In this document: piece by piece, positions 21,721-33,691 of the stretch
Position numbering within the stretch: position 1 is the first letter of the stretch
Layout: each line of letters starts with the position of its first letter
NCBI GenBank assembly: GCA_003952965.2
Contig: CM025851.1
Span: forward strand, 28,236,936-28,300,935
Direction of reading: 5' to 3'
DNA length: 64,000 bases
From: Morella rubra
Taxonomy: Eukaryota; Streptophyta; Magnoliopsida; Fagales; Myricaceae
Notes under the pieces: generated by a model
Database searches by the model: none
What the model was told of the DNA's origin: nothing
Seen by the model: the letters and a program-made list of their open reading frames with translations, nothing else
Made by a program: the position numbers and the translations under genes

Positions 21721-23090
21721 GAAATAGAAAAGTTATTGCTGGGAGATGGGCTGATTTTCAAATGGTTTAGTGAAAATGGGTTTGGGTTTCAAGAGATGTT
21801 TGAGTTTCAAGGTTGGGGAACCTTGTGAATTTGAAAGTAAATTGCTATGTTTACTTAGTTAAGTTGGTTTATGCTAACTTTCAATTCACTAAGTCTGAGG
21901 ATGCTGATAGTTATGTGAATGGGAAAATGTTGGATCTATCAAGTTCTTCTTTGAATTCAATGGTTAATGCCCTGATGCTGGGAAGAAGTTCTTTGAAAAC
22001 CATGGGTGGGTAGGTTTGTCTGAAGTTGATCCCCTTCATATTCTTAGGGTTGTTTTGGATAATCCAACCCTAGACGAGATTATTAGACCCACAGCCAGTG
22101 ATCTAAGCATTCCAAGACGAATTTTACATCATATGGTCTGTAACATTATTTTACCAAGGACGGGGAAATTTGAGTACATAACGTTCCTAGACTTATTTGT
22201 CATGTACTGCTTGATTACCCATACTCCCATGAACCTTGGTCACCTTATGATAAATCATATGAAGGCTGCCACTGAGAAGAAGAGACAAGGGCTGCCTTAT
22301 GGAATGTTCTTTACCCACATGTTTCACATTCTTGATATTGATTTGGGGGGTGAAGTACGGGAACCTCCCAAGGCATCCAAAGAGTATAATCAGAAAACTC
22401 TAAGGTTGATGGGGTTCACACAAAATGATGAAGGTTTTTGGATAAAGAAAGCTGATGCAACCCCTCAAAAGAGAAGTCATAGGGGATCGGATTCTGATGC
22501 AAACAGCGAGGATGAGGAAGAAGATACCTTTACTAGAACTCCTTCCACTGCCACCAGAACTCCGAGAGAGCCATTCTCCCCTCCTCCATTTCCTTCTTTG
22601 CATATGGAGTCATCATCCCGAATACCCCCTTCCCACTCTCATGCGCCTCAATTTGAATCTCTTGAAGCTTCGTTTGGGGAGATAAAGGAGGAACAAAAGA
22701 AATTGGGTCAGCAGTTGGAGAAGTTGTCTCTTGACATGAAGACGGGCTTTGATGACATCAAGCAGTTGTTTGCTGCTCATGATGAGCGTTTCAATCTTCT
22801 TGACAAGGATGTGAGGCTTCTCAAGCACCAAGTCAATAACAGCATCCATATGGCCAGCGAGGTGATTCAAGCTACTGTGAATGATTTAAAATCATCTGCT
22901 CAAGATGTAGTCAATGCCACCGAGCTTAGTCTGGATGTTGATCGAAAACTTCGGCCTCTTGTCATGAAATGGACCTATTGGTTCTCAACGACTTGGAGCA
23001 ACTGGTTGCGAAATTTGACGTCGATCATCCTCCTCCTCTGATCTCCTTTGCCCTCACCCTTGCACCTCTCCTTGCCTTCTTATTTTTGAT
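21581..23090 (+). pseudogene. Extra ORF downstream of pol (plant transposon-protein domain, coiled coil, hydrophobic end)
   Basis: Begins MSSRLVPRKELQPLLAPKGR (21581), basic, then runs in shifted frames through NRFVQDFEIEKLLL and LVKLVYANFQFTKSEDADSY. The longest open part is 341 codons (22016-23041): a globular domain with PRTGKFEYITFLDLFVMYCL and GLPYGMFFTHMFHILDI, then an acidic/serine-proline linker. A predicted coiled coil follows (LEASFGEIKEEQKKLGQQLE onward, about residues 215-310). In a shifted frame, a short hydrophobic tail (PLISFALTLAPLLAFLFLMM) precedes a MPKGEK end. Such sense ORFs between pol and the 3' LTR occur in SIRE-like and other plant elements; the function is unknown (sometimes called env-like without proof). 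Three or more frameshifts break it. Confidence 0.65.
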
Positions 23091-23588
23091 GATGCCAAAG
23101 GGGGAGAAAAAGTGCCTGTTTGTATGCTGATACCTTGCTCTAATTTGAGGACATTTCATTTAATTTTTATGTTGTTTTTGTTCTTTTCATTTAGTTGTAT
23201 TTTTTGAATTGAATAATTATATTATTTTTGTGCTTATTCTATTATATTATGAATGACCATATGTTTTGAAGTGAATGTGTTCTAAGGGAACTACTTGACT
23301 TATGCTTGCCTAAATCCTTCAGGTAGTTACTCTATCTTTTAACTCTTCGTGATATGAAGTCTTGTGATCTGGTTTGGAATTTGAAGTTTGGGAAGTTTGG
23401 AGAAAGGATATAGAAGTGTTGCTTTAAGTTTTGGGAAACCTCCTTTTACAAAGGAAACTCTTGCAAAATTTTTGTAAAATCTTAAAGTCCTTTTTGCTAA
23501 AATATCATGAAAAAACTCCTGCTTGTTCTCAGGGGGAGCTTTTCTATTTATTAGCAAATTGTCATTTTTAAATGGTTTTTGTCATCAT

Positions 23589-23603
23589 CAAAAAGGGGGA
23601 GAT
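23589..23603 (+). other. Polypurine tract of the large copia element
   Basis: The run AAAAAGGGGGAGAT ends directly at the LTR start TGTTAGCC (23604). It is the plus-strand primer site. Confidence 0.9.
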
Positions 23604-24885
23604 TGTTAGCCCAAGGTTGTTCTTACAAACAATCTATTTTGATTTTGATGATAACAAAAGTTTTCAACTTTTCAAGACTTTTAGATTTTACATTGAAATT
23701 CTTTTCAAGAAAATTATATTTTTAGAGTATCAAGGTTTCCTTATTTTAAAATCTCTCCAAGCATACTTGATCATCATTACACTTGCTAATTGATCATCTT
23801 TTATATTGTAAGTATTTTTGAGATTTATTGAATTGGGGTAGTTGTTGTTAAAGAACATTTTTTTGTCTAAGTGTTGGAAGTGTCGACACATTGGGTGTCG
23901 ACACATTGAAGACGAGCTAGAGGTGTCTTTCTAGCGGCTAACTAGACAGATTCGACTCGACACATTGAATAGTGTCGACACATTGAACTAACACCCGAGA
24001 GGTTGTTTTCAGGCCAAATTTTAATGTGTCAGCACATACCATCAATGTGTCGACACATTGCACGATTTTGCAGAAATCCTGGAGCAACGTCAACTCATCC
24101 AAAAAGTATCCAAATGGTCTCAAATGACCTCCAACGGCACTCAAACTTTACAAGAAGACCCTTGGTGCCCTAGGAGCTTTAAATAGAAGAAGATGGAGAG
24201 AGAAACGGTGAAGTGTGCGCTATTAACTCTTGCCCTAATTTCTAGAGAGAGAAAAAGCTTTGAAGAAGAAAGAAGCTCCACCAACCAAGAAAGCTCGTAC
24301 TCCCACCTGCAAATACTATTGCTTTCTTTGTGAATCTTGTCTCTTTGCACACCTCAGTACTTCATACTTGTTTATTCAGCTTAAAGAGCCTTTACTAAGA
24401 TTCCCTTTGTACCCATTCTTGAAAAACACGTGAGTGTTTGGGAAAACACTTGTCCTACTTGTTGGGTAGAAGAAATCCTCTAGGTTGTGAGGATTTGTGA
24501 GAGTGAGTTAAAGTGTAAGCTCGAAAAACACTTTGTAAAGGTTCCTTAGCACCCGAGAAGCTAAGGTGTACTTCTATTTGGAAGATAGTGAAGAAAGCCC
24601 AAGGAAGTCAATAGCCTTGGGGTGGACGTAGGCAAGTGTTGGCCGAACCACCTAAAAGTCACGGTGTCATCTCTCTACCCTTATCTCTATTTATTATTGA
24701 TATCTATTTGTTGTGCTTGTTTATCTATTCCTTTTATTCTTCATTATAGTCCTTGATTTTATAGATCTACTCTCTTGCTCTTTAGAAAAGGGGAAGGGGT
24801 CTCTAATTATTCGGTTTTATAAGAAAAAAGTTAAAAGTTTTATAAAACCCAATTCACCCCCTCTTGGGTTGTTTTTGCTCTCTCA
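23604..24885 (+). repeat. 3' LTR of the large copia element (1282 bp, complete)
   Basis: Starts TGTTAGCCCAAGG after the polypurine tract and ends GCTCTCTCA. It contains a TGTCGACAC array (23880-24060), a TATA-like TTTAAATA at 24178-24185 and a promoter-proximal purine-rich leader. The R/U5-like part (24200-24885) is almost identical to 14360-15037. It is the reference copy for judging the altered 5' LTR. Confidence 0.92.
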
Positions 24886-25670
24886 GTTATGAAAAATCCG
24901 AACTGTACGTACAGCCTCCAGCAGTTGAAGTAGTTTCGTTACCGAACAAAGAGAGCTATAAAATACACGGAAATGCAGCTGAAAAGACAGCACTTAACAT
25001 GAAAGATCCCTATGGGCCGGCTACTGGAACTCTTAAGGCAATCAGCCCAAAACATGACGCAAAGTAGGCCCAAGGCCGACGATTCCAACTCGGTCTCAAA
25101 AGCCTGAAATACAGAACCGGATCCGAAGACCCATCAACGAGCAAGAAAGAGGATCAACACGTGGATCGATATCATTGATCAGCACCATCAGAATGTCATG
25201 CTGATAGAATACTGACGATCGCTCATGAAAGAGGGAGATCTTATAAGAAACTGAAGCCGGAAGAAAAGAACAGTAACTGAAAAGCTGCTGCAACTATTGT
25301 GACAGAAACCTATGTATTTATATATTTGAACGATGATCATAACAAGAGCCAAGAACTTCGTTTAATTTTCGAGGTCGTCGACAATGAGGACCTTGATGCC
25401 GCCCTCAGAGCGCACGCAATTACGACGTAATTGTCGTCTACAAAGCTGACAAACTTTTCCTGAATTGTTGCCCACCTATCCGAAGAGATATTATTATACA
25501 GTTCCTTCTCAATTAGTTTGGGTTGTAGGTTCTTACCTGTCATTTGAGAGATTGCTCATATTTTTTAGCTTTGAAAAACTACTTGTAATTTCCCGAGTCA
25601 TCTTGTCGTATCTGGGGTCAGATAAACCTCACGGTTTCTATTTTTTAATTTTTTTTAATTTTACAACAAC
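24886..25670. other. Sequence downstream of the retroelement, unrecognised
   Basis: Short frames on both strands (24886-25067 plus, 25337-25543 minus) have amino-acid composition that could be coding, but I recognise neither. No splice-linked gene model could be built. Confidence 0.35.
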
Positions 25671-25675
25671 AAAAA

Positions 25676-26075
25676 AAAAAGTTTGAATACACTTTTCATT
25701 ATCCAACTATAGAAGTTTGATACTTTACACTTTAATCAATTATTTTTATCACATTATATCCACAAACTATTGATTTTAAACACTTTGTAACATTCATAAA
25801 AATATATTTTTGATTAATTCAGACAGAAGATGATATTTTGACATTCGAAATGAAAATTTTATCCCTAATTTGTTTTGGTCGTAACCATTTTATGAGGATA
25901 AACTTGTAATTTTATTGCCTAAAAAATAAATTTTAAAAAATTTTTAACAAAAGATACAAAGTGTCTAAAATCAATATTGTAGTAGATGCAATGTGACAAA
26001 AATAACAAATAAAAGCATAAATTATCAAGACTTCCAAAATTAGAGTTGCAAAATGTATTATCCCAACAAAATAAA
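25676..26075. mobile_element. Foldback MITE (about 400 bp)
   Basis: The left arm (AACTATAGAAGTTTGATACTTTACACTTTAAT ... TTTTTATCACATTATATCCACAAACTATTGATTTTAAACACTTTGTA) is reverse-complementary, imperfectly, to the right arm (ACAAAGTGTCTAAAATCAATATTGTAGTAGATGCAATGTGACAAAAAT ... CTTCCAAAAT). The centre is near 25870. There is no coding capacity. A similar phrase set (ACTATGGAAGTC, AAAGTGCTTAAAATGATCAATAG) recurs at 26500-26660, so a second member lies beside it. Family unassigned. Confidence 0.6.
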
Positions 26076-26499
26076 TGCACCTCACAGTTTTGGGTATCTC
26101 TATCATTTAAATGCACTTCCGAATTCCTTTCTTGATATTCAACTGCATGAGACCCCTACAATTGGTTGGCACAACCTTTGAGTTAGGCTCTGGTCACATA
26201 TATTATGCATGCACGTTACTGTGGGAAACACTAAGTACTATTTATTAGTTGATGAAATTGCAACTTGCAAGCTAACATAAGTGATTAGAGTATTAGTTAT
26301 TCACAAAATCAAGCTATATATTTGGAAACCTTTTAAAAGAATATCCCGTACAAAGTGTTTGAATGGAAACAGTACAAACACATGAATCCTTTTTCCTTCG
26401 ACTTTTTATTCTTTAATTATAATTAGGGATAAATACAATTTTATTGACACCATTTGCACCTAAAATTATCATTTTTGTCACATTTCATCCCGTACCAAC

Positions 26500-26660
26500 T
26501 ATTTTGTAAGGGATAAATATATTTTCTACCCTTCAACTATGGAAGTCTTACACAGTAACCAAAGGTAAAATCATAATTTAAAGCACAAATATATTGATTT
26601 TTCTCAAGATTGACGAAAATTTTTAAGAGAAAATGCAAAGTGCTTAAAATGATCAATAGG
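26500..26660. repeat. Second, partial member of the foldback family, cut by a CACTA end
   Basis: It contains CAACTATGGAAGTCTTACAC at the left and AAAGTGCTTAAAATGATCAATAG at the right, matching the two arms of the foldback at 25676-26075. Its right end is interrupted at 26661 by CACTACAAGAAA. Confidence 0.45.
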
Positions 26661-26830
26661 CACTACAAGAAATATGCTCTTTAGCGACGAACCTAATTTC
26701 GTAGCAAAAATAGTCATTAGCGACATACGGAACATCATTGCTAAAAATACCTCTTATGCAACAAAAATATTGTTTTGTCGCTAAGAACTTAAAACACATA
26801 CTTTTAGCGACCATATTCTACATGTTCTTA
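26661..26830 (+). mobile_element. CACTA (En/Spm-type) terminal fragment
   Basis: Starts CACTACAAGAAATATGC and carries TTTAGCGAC / GTCGCTAA words in both orientations (about 26682, 26715, 26778, 26808). These are typical subterminal repeats of plant CACTA MITEs. I see no TTTCTTGTAGTG right end nearby, so the copy is truncated. It differs from the full CACTA at 36-44 kb, whose subterminal unit is TATAGCGGCGGT. Confidence 0.6.
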
Positions 26831-29470
26831 ATTAAATGGACGACATATGAAATTTAAGTTAAACCACCACTTTCCCTGCTAATAATCAACCAACATTGAA
26901 GCAAAATATAATGTGACATGTGATTTTGATGGGCGTACAACCTCGAGGAAGACATGGAGTACTTGTGCTATTAATGTTTCCTTACTCTAACTATTGATGA
27001 TTTATTATTATTTTCATTGTACAAAAAAGGATGAAAGCACTGTACGCTGAAAGACATCCCACATGTTGAAGACAAGAATCACGCTCACGCAAAAAGCTCC
27101 AGTATCAAATCAGCGTGAATCTCTCCACCACATCTAAGAAGGAAAGCTATCAAGGACAGATCGCGATATTCTCTAACGTTCAAAAATCCTTCTTTTATGG
27201 AATGTAAATATTCTCCCCACATATAGGATTATTCCAACGTTCTTTTATTTTCCTTTTTTGTTGCACAGAATTTGTATCTATTTAAACTATTCAATACAGA
27301 GCAATTGTTATTGCGGAGGAAATATTTCTTTTGTCACATCCCACTTTTACTTTCTTCACCACAAATCATCTCGGGAGATTGCAGAGAACATTAATTTTCA
27401 TGAGAATATTGTAGGTAAGACAAGCCTTAAGAGTCATTGGTACTCTGAAATTTTCTTGGTGAGGCAACTGGTTAGTTTATTGCAACTCTGAATTTTTAAT
27501 GGTTTGATATTGTTACACTTCTCTGTATAATATTCGCAGGTAAATCATAGGTTTTTTGAGTCATCAATGGTCTGTGTCTTTGTGCTCCTTGGAGGAGTGG
27601 ATACTAGACGTTGGTAGTCAGCTATATATGGTGAGTGTTGTTTTTCCTACATGTAGGGTTGGATGATGAAACACTTTGGGAAGCTGGTGCAGAAGTTGGC
27701 TTTTGAAACTCAACGCACAACGTACTGGGAAAATGCTAATTTGAATAATTTTTGTCCCAGTTGCTTTCATCCAATTTTTTTGTATAGAACGATGATGTTT
27801 TGTGTCCTCTGTGAGGAATTTTGTCATTTCATATATTTTGATTGCAGACCATATAAAAAAATAGACTGCTTAATTATAAGCTAAGAGATAATTAACACTT
27901 TATTTCTTTTAATCATTTTGCTTCTTTTACGACATTAATAGTTTTCCAGCATGAAAAAAGCATTGAATACAATTACCCAAATAAAAAAGAATGAGTACCG
28001 CAAACTCAAAGAAACAATATCTGGGTAAATTATTATGTTACTGCTGGTGCCAATTGTAAAGTCAAGGTAAGCTAGCTCTCCACTCATATCATACAACAAT
28101 CATGCATCCCCGCGATATCCTCGTTCCAATATTAATATTAATACTGATGGGAACTTCACTAATGAGATGAATATAAAAGTTAGATAACACATGACTTTCT
28201 CAGGCTAAACGATATAAATATATCAACATTTTTTTACATGCAAGTTGACCTTTATTTAATGCACGCGCGGTAGGAGAACATATATATATATATAAAAAAA
28301 AAAGGAGATCATCAATCATTGAGGTAGTCCTAAGTAGCTACGACCTTTTGGTGGAAGAGATTGGAATTAATTAGCATCTCGCGACTAATTCCCGTCAAAT
28401 TATGTACATTAATTAGTTGGCCAGAATAACCAACTAACTCCTGCTTAGGGTTGGCCAAAACGCAGCCACTGTCCAGAATAATGTCATCAACAGCCCATTT
28501 TTATTAAGCTATTTTACAGCACAACAAACAAGGGCTTTCAAATATCTGAGAATCGTTTTTTGTTTTGAGTAATGAGGGAAATCTATCACACTCAACTGGA
28601 CTGGGAGCACAACCATAAATTCTGGACACTTAAAGTGTCCAGATGAATTATTATTATTGTCAAGAACTTACTCACAAACAGTAAAATTCTAACTCACATC
28701 TACCTTTCCACCAAGGATTGTTAGATAGTCATGTTTTTATTTTATCCTTAGCACAGATACAGAGATCCTTCTGCCGCAACTTCTGTGATTGCTGTGTAGA
28801 GCTTAGGCTGTGTATGTTTGTGGCAGGGCATCTCTCATGTCTTGCTGGGGTTTTGTAAACTTTGTTGTAGGGGTTTTTCCTACCATTGTATATTTTCTCT
28901 TTCTTTAATACACTTACCACTGACACACATACAAAACAAAAAAACAAAACTTCTGTGCATTGTACAGTTCATGGTCCGTGGGCTCTCTCTGTCTTATCTG
29001 GACAGTCAAGTACTACGTCCCGTGTAGGGTGCCCCATAAAAATGACCTCTCTGGAGGTCTGGGATATATAGTGTGATATATATCGAAACATGAAGTGGAA
29101 ATCCGTATTAAAGCATTTCCTTAATATTTCCAAGGTACATGGACAACAATGTGAACATTGCCCTGTCTCAATTGCAATACAGCATCTGCCAGTATTCGGC
29201 ACGCATTCCGCAAATTAATTAGGATATACTTCAGTACTCAAGAACTAAAGTCAAATTACCCATATTAGACTTCTTTATTGGTCATAAAGACTAAAGTCAA
29301 ATTAGACTTCTTTATTGGTCAGACAATTAGGAGGTTAAGAGGAGGCCGAGAGGGCTGTGATGGAAAATCAAAATTAGTCCAGGGATATATAATTCTCTAC
29401 TCTAACGCCAAGACACCACACATGATTGGCTTATTCTACTATTGTCAAGCATGAAGATTAGAGCATTCGT
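26831..29470. other. Intergenic DNA upstream of the NPF pair
   Basis: No gene recognised. An imperfect pair of phrases with TCTTTATTGGTCA (about 29267 and 29308) is a short local direct duplication (AAAGTCAAATTAGACTTCTTTATTGGTCA-like, separated by about 35 bp). The rest is AT-rich, with an (AT)n run at 28280-28292. Confidence 0.5.
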
Positions 29471-29473
29471 CTC

Positions 29474-29481
29474 TATAAATA
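29474..29481 (+). promoter_or_regulatory. TATA box of the first NPF copy (TATAAATA)
   Basis: TATAAATA follows AGAGCATTCGTCTC and lies 75 bp before the exon-1 ATG. The same promoter phrase precedes the second copy at 45067. Confidence 0.75.
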
Positions 29482-29555
29482 GATGGAGGAGCAAAGTTCC
29501 CCCATATAATTCCCATCGGAGTCGACAAAGCTGAAGAAAAGCAGCTATCAACATA

Positions 29556-32500
29556 ATGGTAACCCTCTTAAGCATATATACTTCTTTGATCTTCACTTGG
29601 GCTTTAGACCAGTGAAGAAAGGATAGCTAGTCCAACCCATGGCGGCCTGTAGTCTACATGTAGAGAGCTTTCAAAGGCCAATTACTTTCTTAATTCACTG
29701 GTCTCAAATCCGCTAGATTTTCTCTCTTATTAAATGTCCCTCTCATGTACGAAAAATTTGCATTTTCTCCTTTTCGAATGTGAGCAATTCATGCTAATTC
29801 GTTGCTTTGACTCAAATGTAATTTCCTTCTTGATCATCATTCTCCAGGGCATCTGCGGACATATTAGAACCAAGCCAAAGCAGGAAAAAAGGCTTGGAGG
29901 AAGTCGAGCTGTACTATTTGTATACGGTAAAAATGAACACTACGTCGTACCGACGGACTCTTTTTTGTTTTTTGTGTTTGTTTTCATTTAAACTCGGGAT
30001 TCTGGTTGGCTTGTCGGTCGGAAGTAATTTATTTTTAACGATCAATTGATGCAGCTACCGAGGGACTCGACAACATGGCGTTCATGACCATTGGCATGAG
30101 CCTTGTAACATACTTTTATGGAAATATGAATTCAGCTTAACAAAATCCGCCACCACCTCACAAACTTCATGGGGACTGCATTTTTCCTACCAATCGTTGG
30201 CGGATTCATATGCGATACCTACTTCTCCAGATTCAAGACGTACGTGGTGTTCGCATCCATAGAATTTTTGGTATGTTTGTTCTTCCGTCTACCCTTCTTC
30301 ACACATTAACAGCAAAAAAGGCCACTTGAAAAGAAGCTCCTGCTCCAGCACTTACTAAAATTTTTATTAATTTTAGAATAAATCATAGTAAATTTATGAG
30401 AGTTAAAGTCCTAAGTTTGAAATTTGATTTGATTAATTAAAAAATTTCCTAAATTAGAAGCCATTCAATTACAAAGCAAAACTCCGAAGTTGAGACGATC
30501 CAGTCTTTAGCTTGCTGTAGATATACCACCTACAGAAGATTTGGACTCACTCGCCCAAAATCATTTAGATGCAATTATACATTGAACAAAAGACAAAAAA
30601 GAAAAAAAAAAAATATAGACCCACCGTATGCACCTGGTTCGTTTGGTGGATGCCTTCTTGTCTGTCTCTAGGTTGGTCCAATTAATATATAATTAGAGAC
30701 CTGGACAGATACCAACTACGGACCAGAATATTTTGAGACACTCGCCTAAAATCATTTGACATAATTATCCATTACTCAACAACAGACGTTAAAAAATATA
30801 CTAGTAAATGGTTCTCTCGTGTTAAAAATAGGGGGTGGATGTCTAGCTACTTATTAAGAATGCATGCCTAATTATTTTGTAGTATCTTAATAAACTTCCT
30901 CATTTCCCAGTTAAATTCTTTTTCTTTCAAAATGTCTCAAGAGTCAAGATAAAAATGTGGACTTGCCACTTAGCTCAAAATTTTAAGTTGATAGAAGATG
31001 TAGATTTTTATTATTTAAAACATATTTCTTAACACTTTCCCTCATATGTAGGACCGGACTCTCTCTTAATCGGTAGGCTCAACATCATATAATATTTAAT
31101 TAAAAAAAGATGAAATGCGGACTCAGATAATCTCCAAGGACTTTGGCTCTTGTACCAACATGTGAACCTACCAATTAGCTTAAAAGCTTAAATTTTTTAT
31201 AAAGAAGAGATAGATTTTATTATTTAATTATATTTCTGATCAACAAAAATGCATGTTTTCAAACACTTTTTTCAAACAAAAAAGTAAACATAATTTTTCA
31301 TTACCAATTTGAACACCTATAATATAAAATGGATAAATTTTAGCTGTATATCTGTTTAATATATCATAATTAATTACTTACCCAAAAAAAGGGATAAATT
31401 TTGTAGAGTTAATTTAGATCTTTTACTCTTTATGGAGTTCTGCTTTTATATAATTCCGTATAGTGATATGGCAAAAAAATGAGTTCTAGTCAACTAATTC
31501 GCGATATGCATGCCCAGGGATACGCCTTGCTAGCTTTACAAGCACATTTTCATCAACTAAGACCAGTCCCCTGTGGTGCATCAAGCGACAAAAGCAAATG
31601 CGATGCCGCGGACACTAGCCAAATCGCAATTCTTTTTGTAGCCCTATACATGATGGCACTTGGGAACGGCGCCGGAGTTAAGGGGTCGTTGCCAGCCCTA
31701 GGAGCTGACCAATTCGATGTTCGGGACCCTAAGGAGGCAGCTCAATTGTCAAGCTTCTTTAACTGGTTCTTGTTTAGCCTGACCATTGGGTCTATAGTTG
31801 GAGTGACTCTTGTTGTATGGATAATCTCCAACGTGGGTTGGGACTGGGGCTTTGGTTTATGCGCTGTAGCGGTCCTGTTTGGATTGGTGTCCGTCTGCAT
31901 GGGAAGCTCCTTCTATCGCACTAATGTGCCTAAGGGAAGCCCCTTAGTTCGAATTCTGCAGGTAAGATTACATTTTTTGTCTGATTGGACTTCCAAATTA
32001 AGTGATGGAATTTAGAGAATGAATGACACAACATCCTTTGGATGAAAATTATGATAGAATATGTAATAATTAATGAGTAATTCGTACCACTTTACACAAA
32101 ATTAACAATGAATTAAGCATGTACACAGAGAGTACAAATAAGATTTGGAAAAATAGAATTTCTTTGGAGATTAACTCGTACGTTTCCATTCTTGAAATTC
32201 AGGTATTTGTGGCTGCCATCCGAAACCGAAAACTTACCATTCCAGAAAATGCTGAGGGACTTCTACAGATTCATGACGAAGAAATAAGCAAGCATGATGA
32301 AATCCTCGAAAGAACAAATCAGTTTAGGTATATAATTATCATTAAGGTTAACTAATAACTAATCTTCTGTAACTATACGTACTTCTAAGCCAAACGAATT
32401 CATTCATTATATTTCACAGGTTTTTTGATCGGGCAGCAATCATTAGGAGGGACAATGATATTGCATCAACATCAACAGAGCAAGGACCCAACTGGAGTCT

Positions 32501-33285
32501 ATGCACAGTGACACAAGTGGAAGAAACCAAGATTCTAATTCGCATGCTACCGATTATACTTAGCACTATATTTATGAACACATGTTTGGCTCAACTTCAA
32601 ACATTCTCCATCCAACAAAGCTCAACCCTGAACCCCTATCTTCTGGGCTTTAAAGTGCCCGGATCATCAATCCCAGTTATTCCCGTTTTGTTCATTTTCG
32701 TTCTTATACCGTTATACGATCGGGTTTTTGTCCCGCTAGCTAGAAAAGTAACAGGAATACCTACTGGAATTCCCCCATCTCCAGCGAATCGGAATAGGCT
32801 TAGTGCTCTCAGCTATTTCCATGGCGGTGGCAGCAGTAGTCGAGACCCGCCGCAAGTCCGTGGCTGTTGCGCATAACATGGTTGATAGTGTGGAGCCTTT
32901 GCCGATGAGCGTCTTTTGGTTGGGGTTTCAGTTTGCTATTTTCGGAGCCGCAGATATGTTTACCCTCATTGGGATGATAGAGTTTTTTTATGCCGAGAGT
33001 TCAGCTGGCATGAAGTCACTGAGCACAGCCATCTCATGGACATCAGTTGCCTTTGGGTTCTTCACGAGCACAGTGATGGTGGAGGTGGTGAACAAGGTCA
33101 GCGGTGGGTGGCTGGCTACTAATAATCTGAATAGAGATAATCTCAACTATTTCTACTGGTTATTATCAGGGTTGAGTGTGGTGAATTTTGGCTTTTACTT
33201 GGTGTGTGCATCTTGGTATAGATATAAAAAGGTGGAAACGAAGCAAGGTGATACTGAGGAAAAGGTCGAAATGGCCAGAGTTTAG
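29556..33285 (+). pseudogene. NRT1/PTR family (NPF) transporter, first tandem copy, frameshifted
   Basis: Exons by comparison with the intact copy: 29556-29558 (ATG only), 29848-29926, 30055-30270, 31518-31961, 32203-32327, 32420-33285. All splice sites are conserved. NPF proteins are 12-TM proton-coupled (or uncoupled) plasma-membrane or tonoplast carriers of nitrate, peptides or hormones. Exon 3 has two one-base losses relative to the paralogue (after GGAAATATGAA and in GCCACCACCTC), giving a stop in TM2. Exon 6 has a one-base gain in a C run near 32770, after GIPTGI. Exon 4 carries one extra codon in the conserved LGTGGVK loop (LGNGAGVK). About three frameshifts make it a probable pseudogene. 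The rest is well preserved, so the loss is recent or the indels are assembly errors. Confidence 0.85.
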
Positions 33286-33289
33286 GGCC

Positions 33290-33658
33290 TTTGAGGTCTT
33301 TTACTTAAGGATGTTTTAGTATTTTTGCTCTGTTGCTATACTTAATATATAGTTCTTATATTCGTTTATTTTTGCATTACTGATTGTAGAAATAGAAAAA
33401 TCACTCATTTTAACAACTGGGTTTTTTTTCGTTTCCCGTCTTTTCCATTTATTTATTTTTTCATACGAAACGGCATCATTTCGTTTTATTAGTTAGTTTT
33501 TAAAATTAAAAAAAAAAAGCAACAGCAGTTCATTTCAAAACAGTGCATTTTGAAGTTGTGTTGTTTCGATCTATTAAAACCTAAGATCTTCCCCTTTTAC
33601 TCATTCTTTCATCTCCTCTCTCTCTCAGCCCCTTTCTGCAACTCTGCATGCATCTCTC

Positions 33659-33691
<33 letters not shown>

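Larger units (their letters stand above)
13570..24885 (+). mobile_element. Large decayed Ty1/copia retrotransposon (SIRE-like organisation)
   Basis: In order: rearranged 5' LTR ending at 15037, a Met-tRNA-type primer binding site (15040-15051), gag, protease, integrase, RT and RNase H. Then come an internal tandem duplication, an extra ORF downstream of pol, a polypurine tract and a full 1282-bp 3' LTR (23604-24885). This protease-integrase-RT-RNase H order is diagnostic of Ty1/copia. The two zinc-knuckle-like motifs and the additional downstream ORF suggest the SIRE/Maximus lineage; that lineage call is inference. Gag and pol are broken by several single-base frameshifts, so the copy is not autonomous. 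GTTAT follows the 3' LTR, but with the 5' boundary lost I could not find its partner. Confidence 0.9.

Noticed and set aside
22400-22870. Minus-strand frames inside the copia downstream ORF
   Set aside because: Shadows of the plus-strand 341-codon frame, which has a domain and coiled-coil organisation.
24864-25067. Frame starting inside the 3' LTR and running downstream
   Set aside because: Start lies in the LTR end and no homology was recognised; the downstream part might be a gene fragment but is not supportable.
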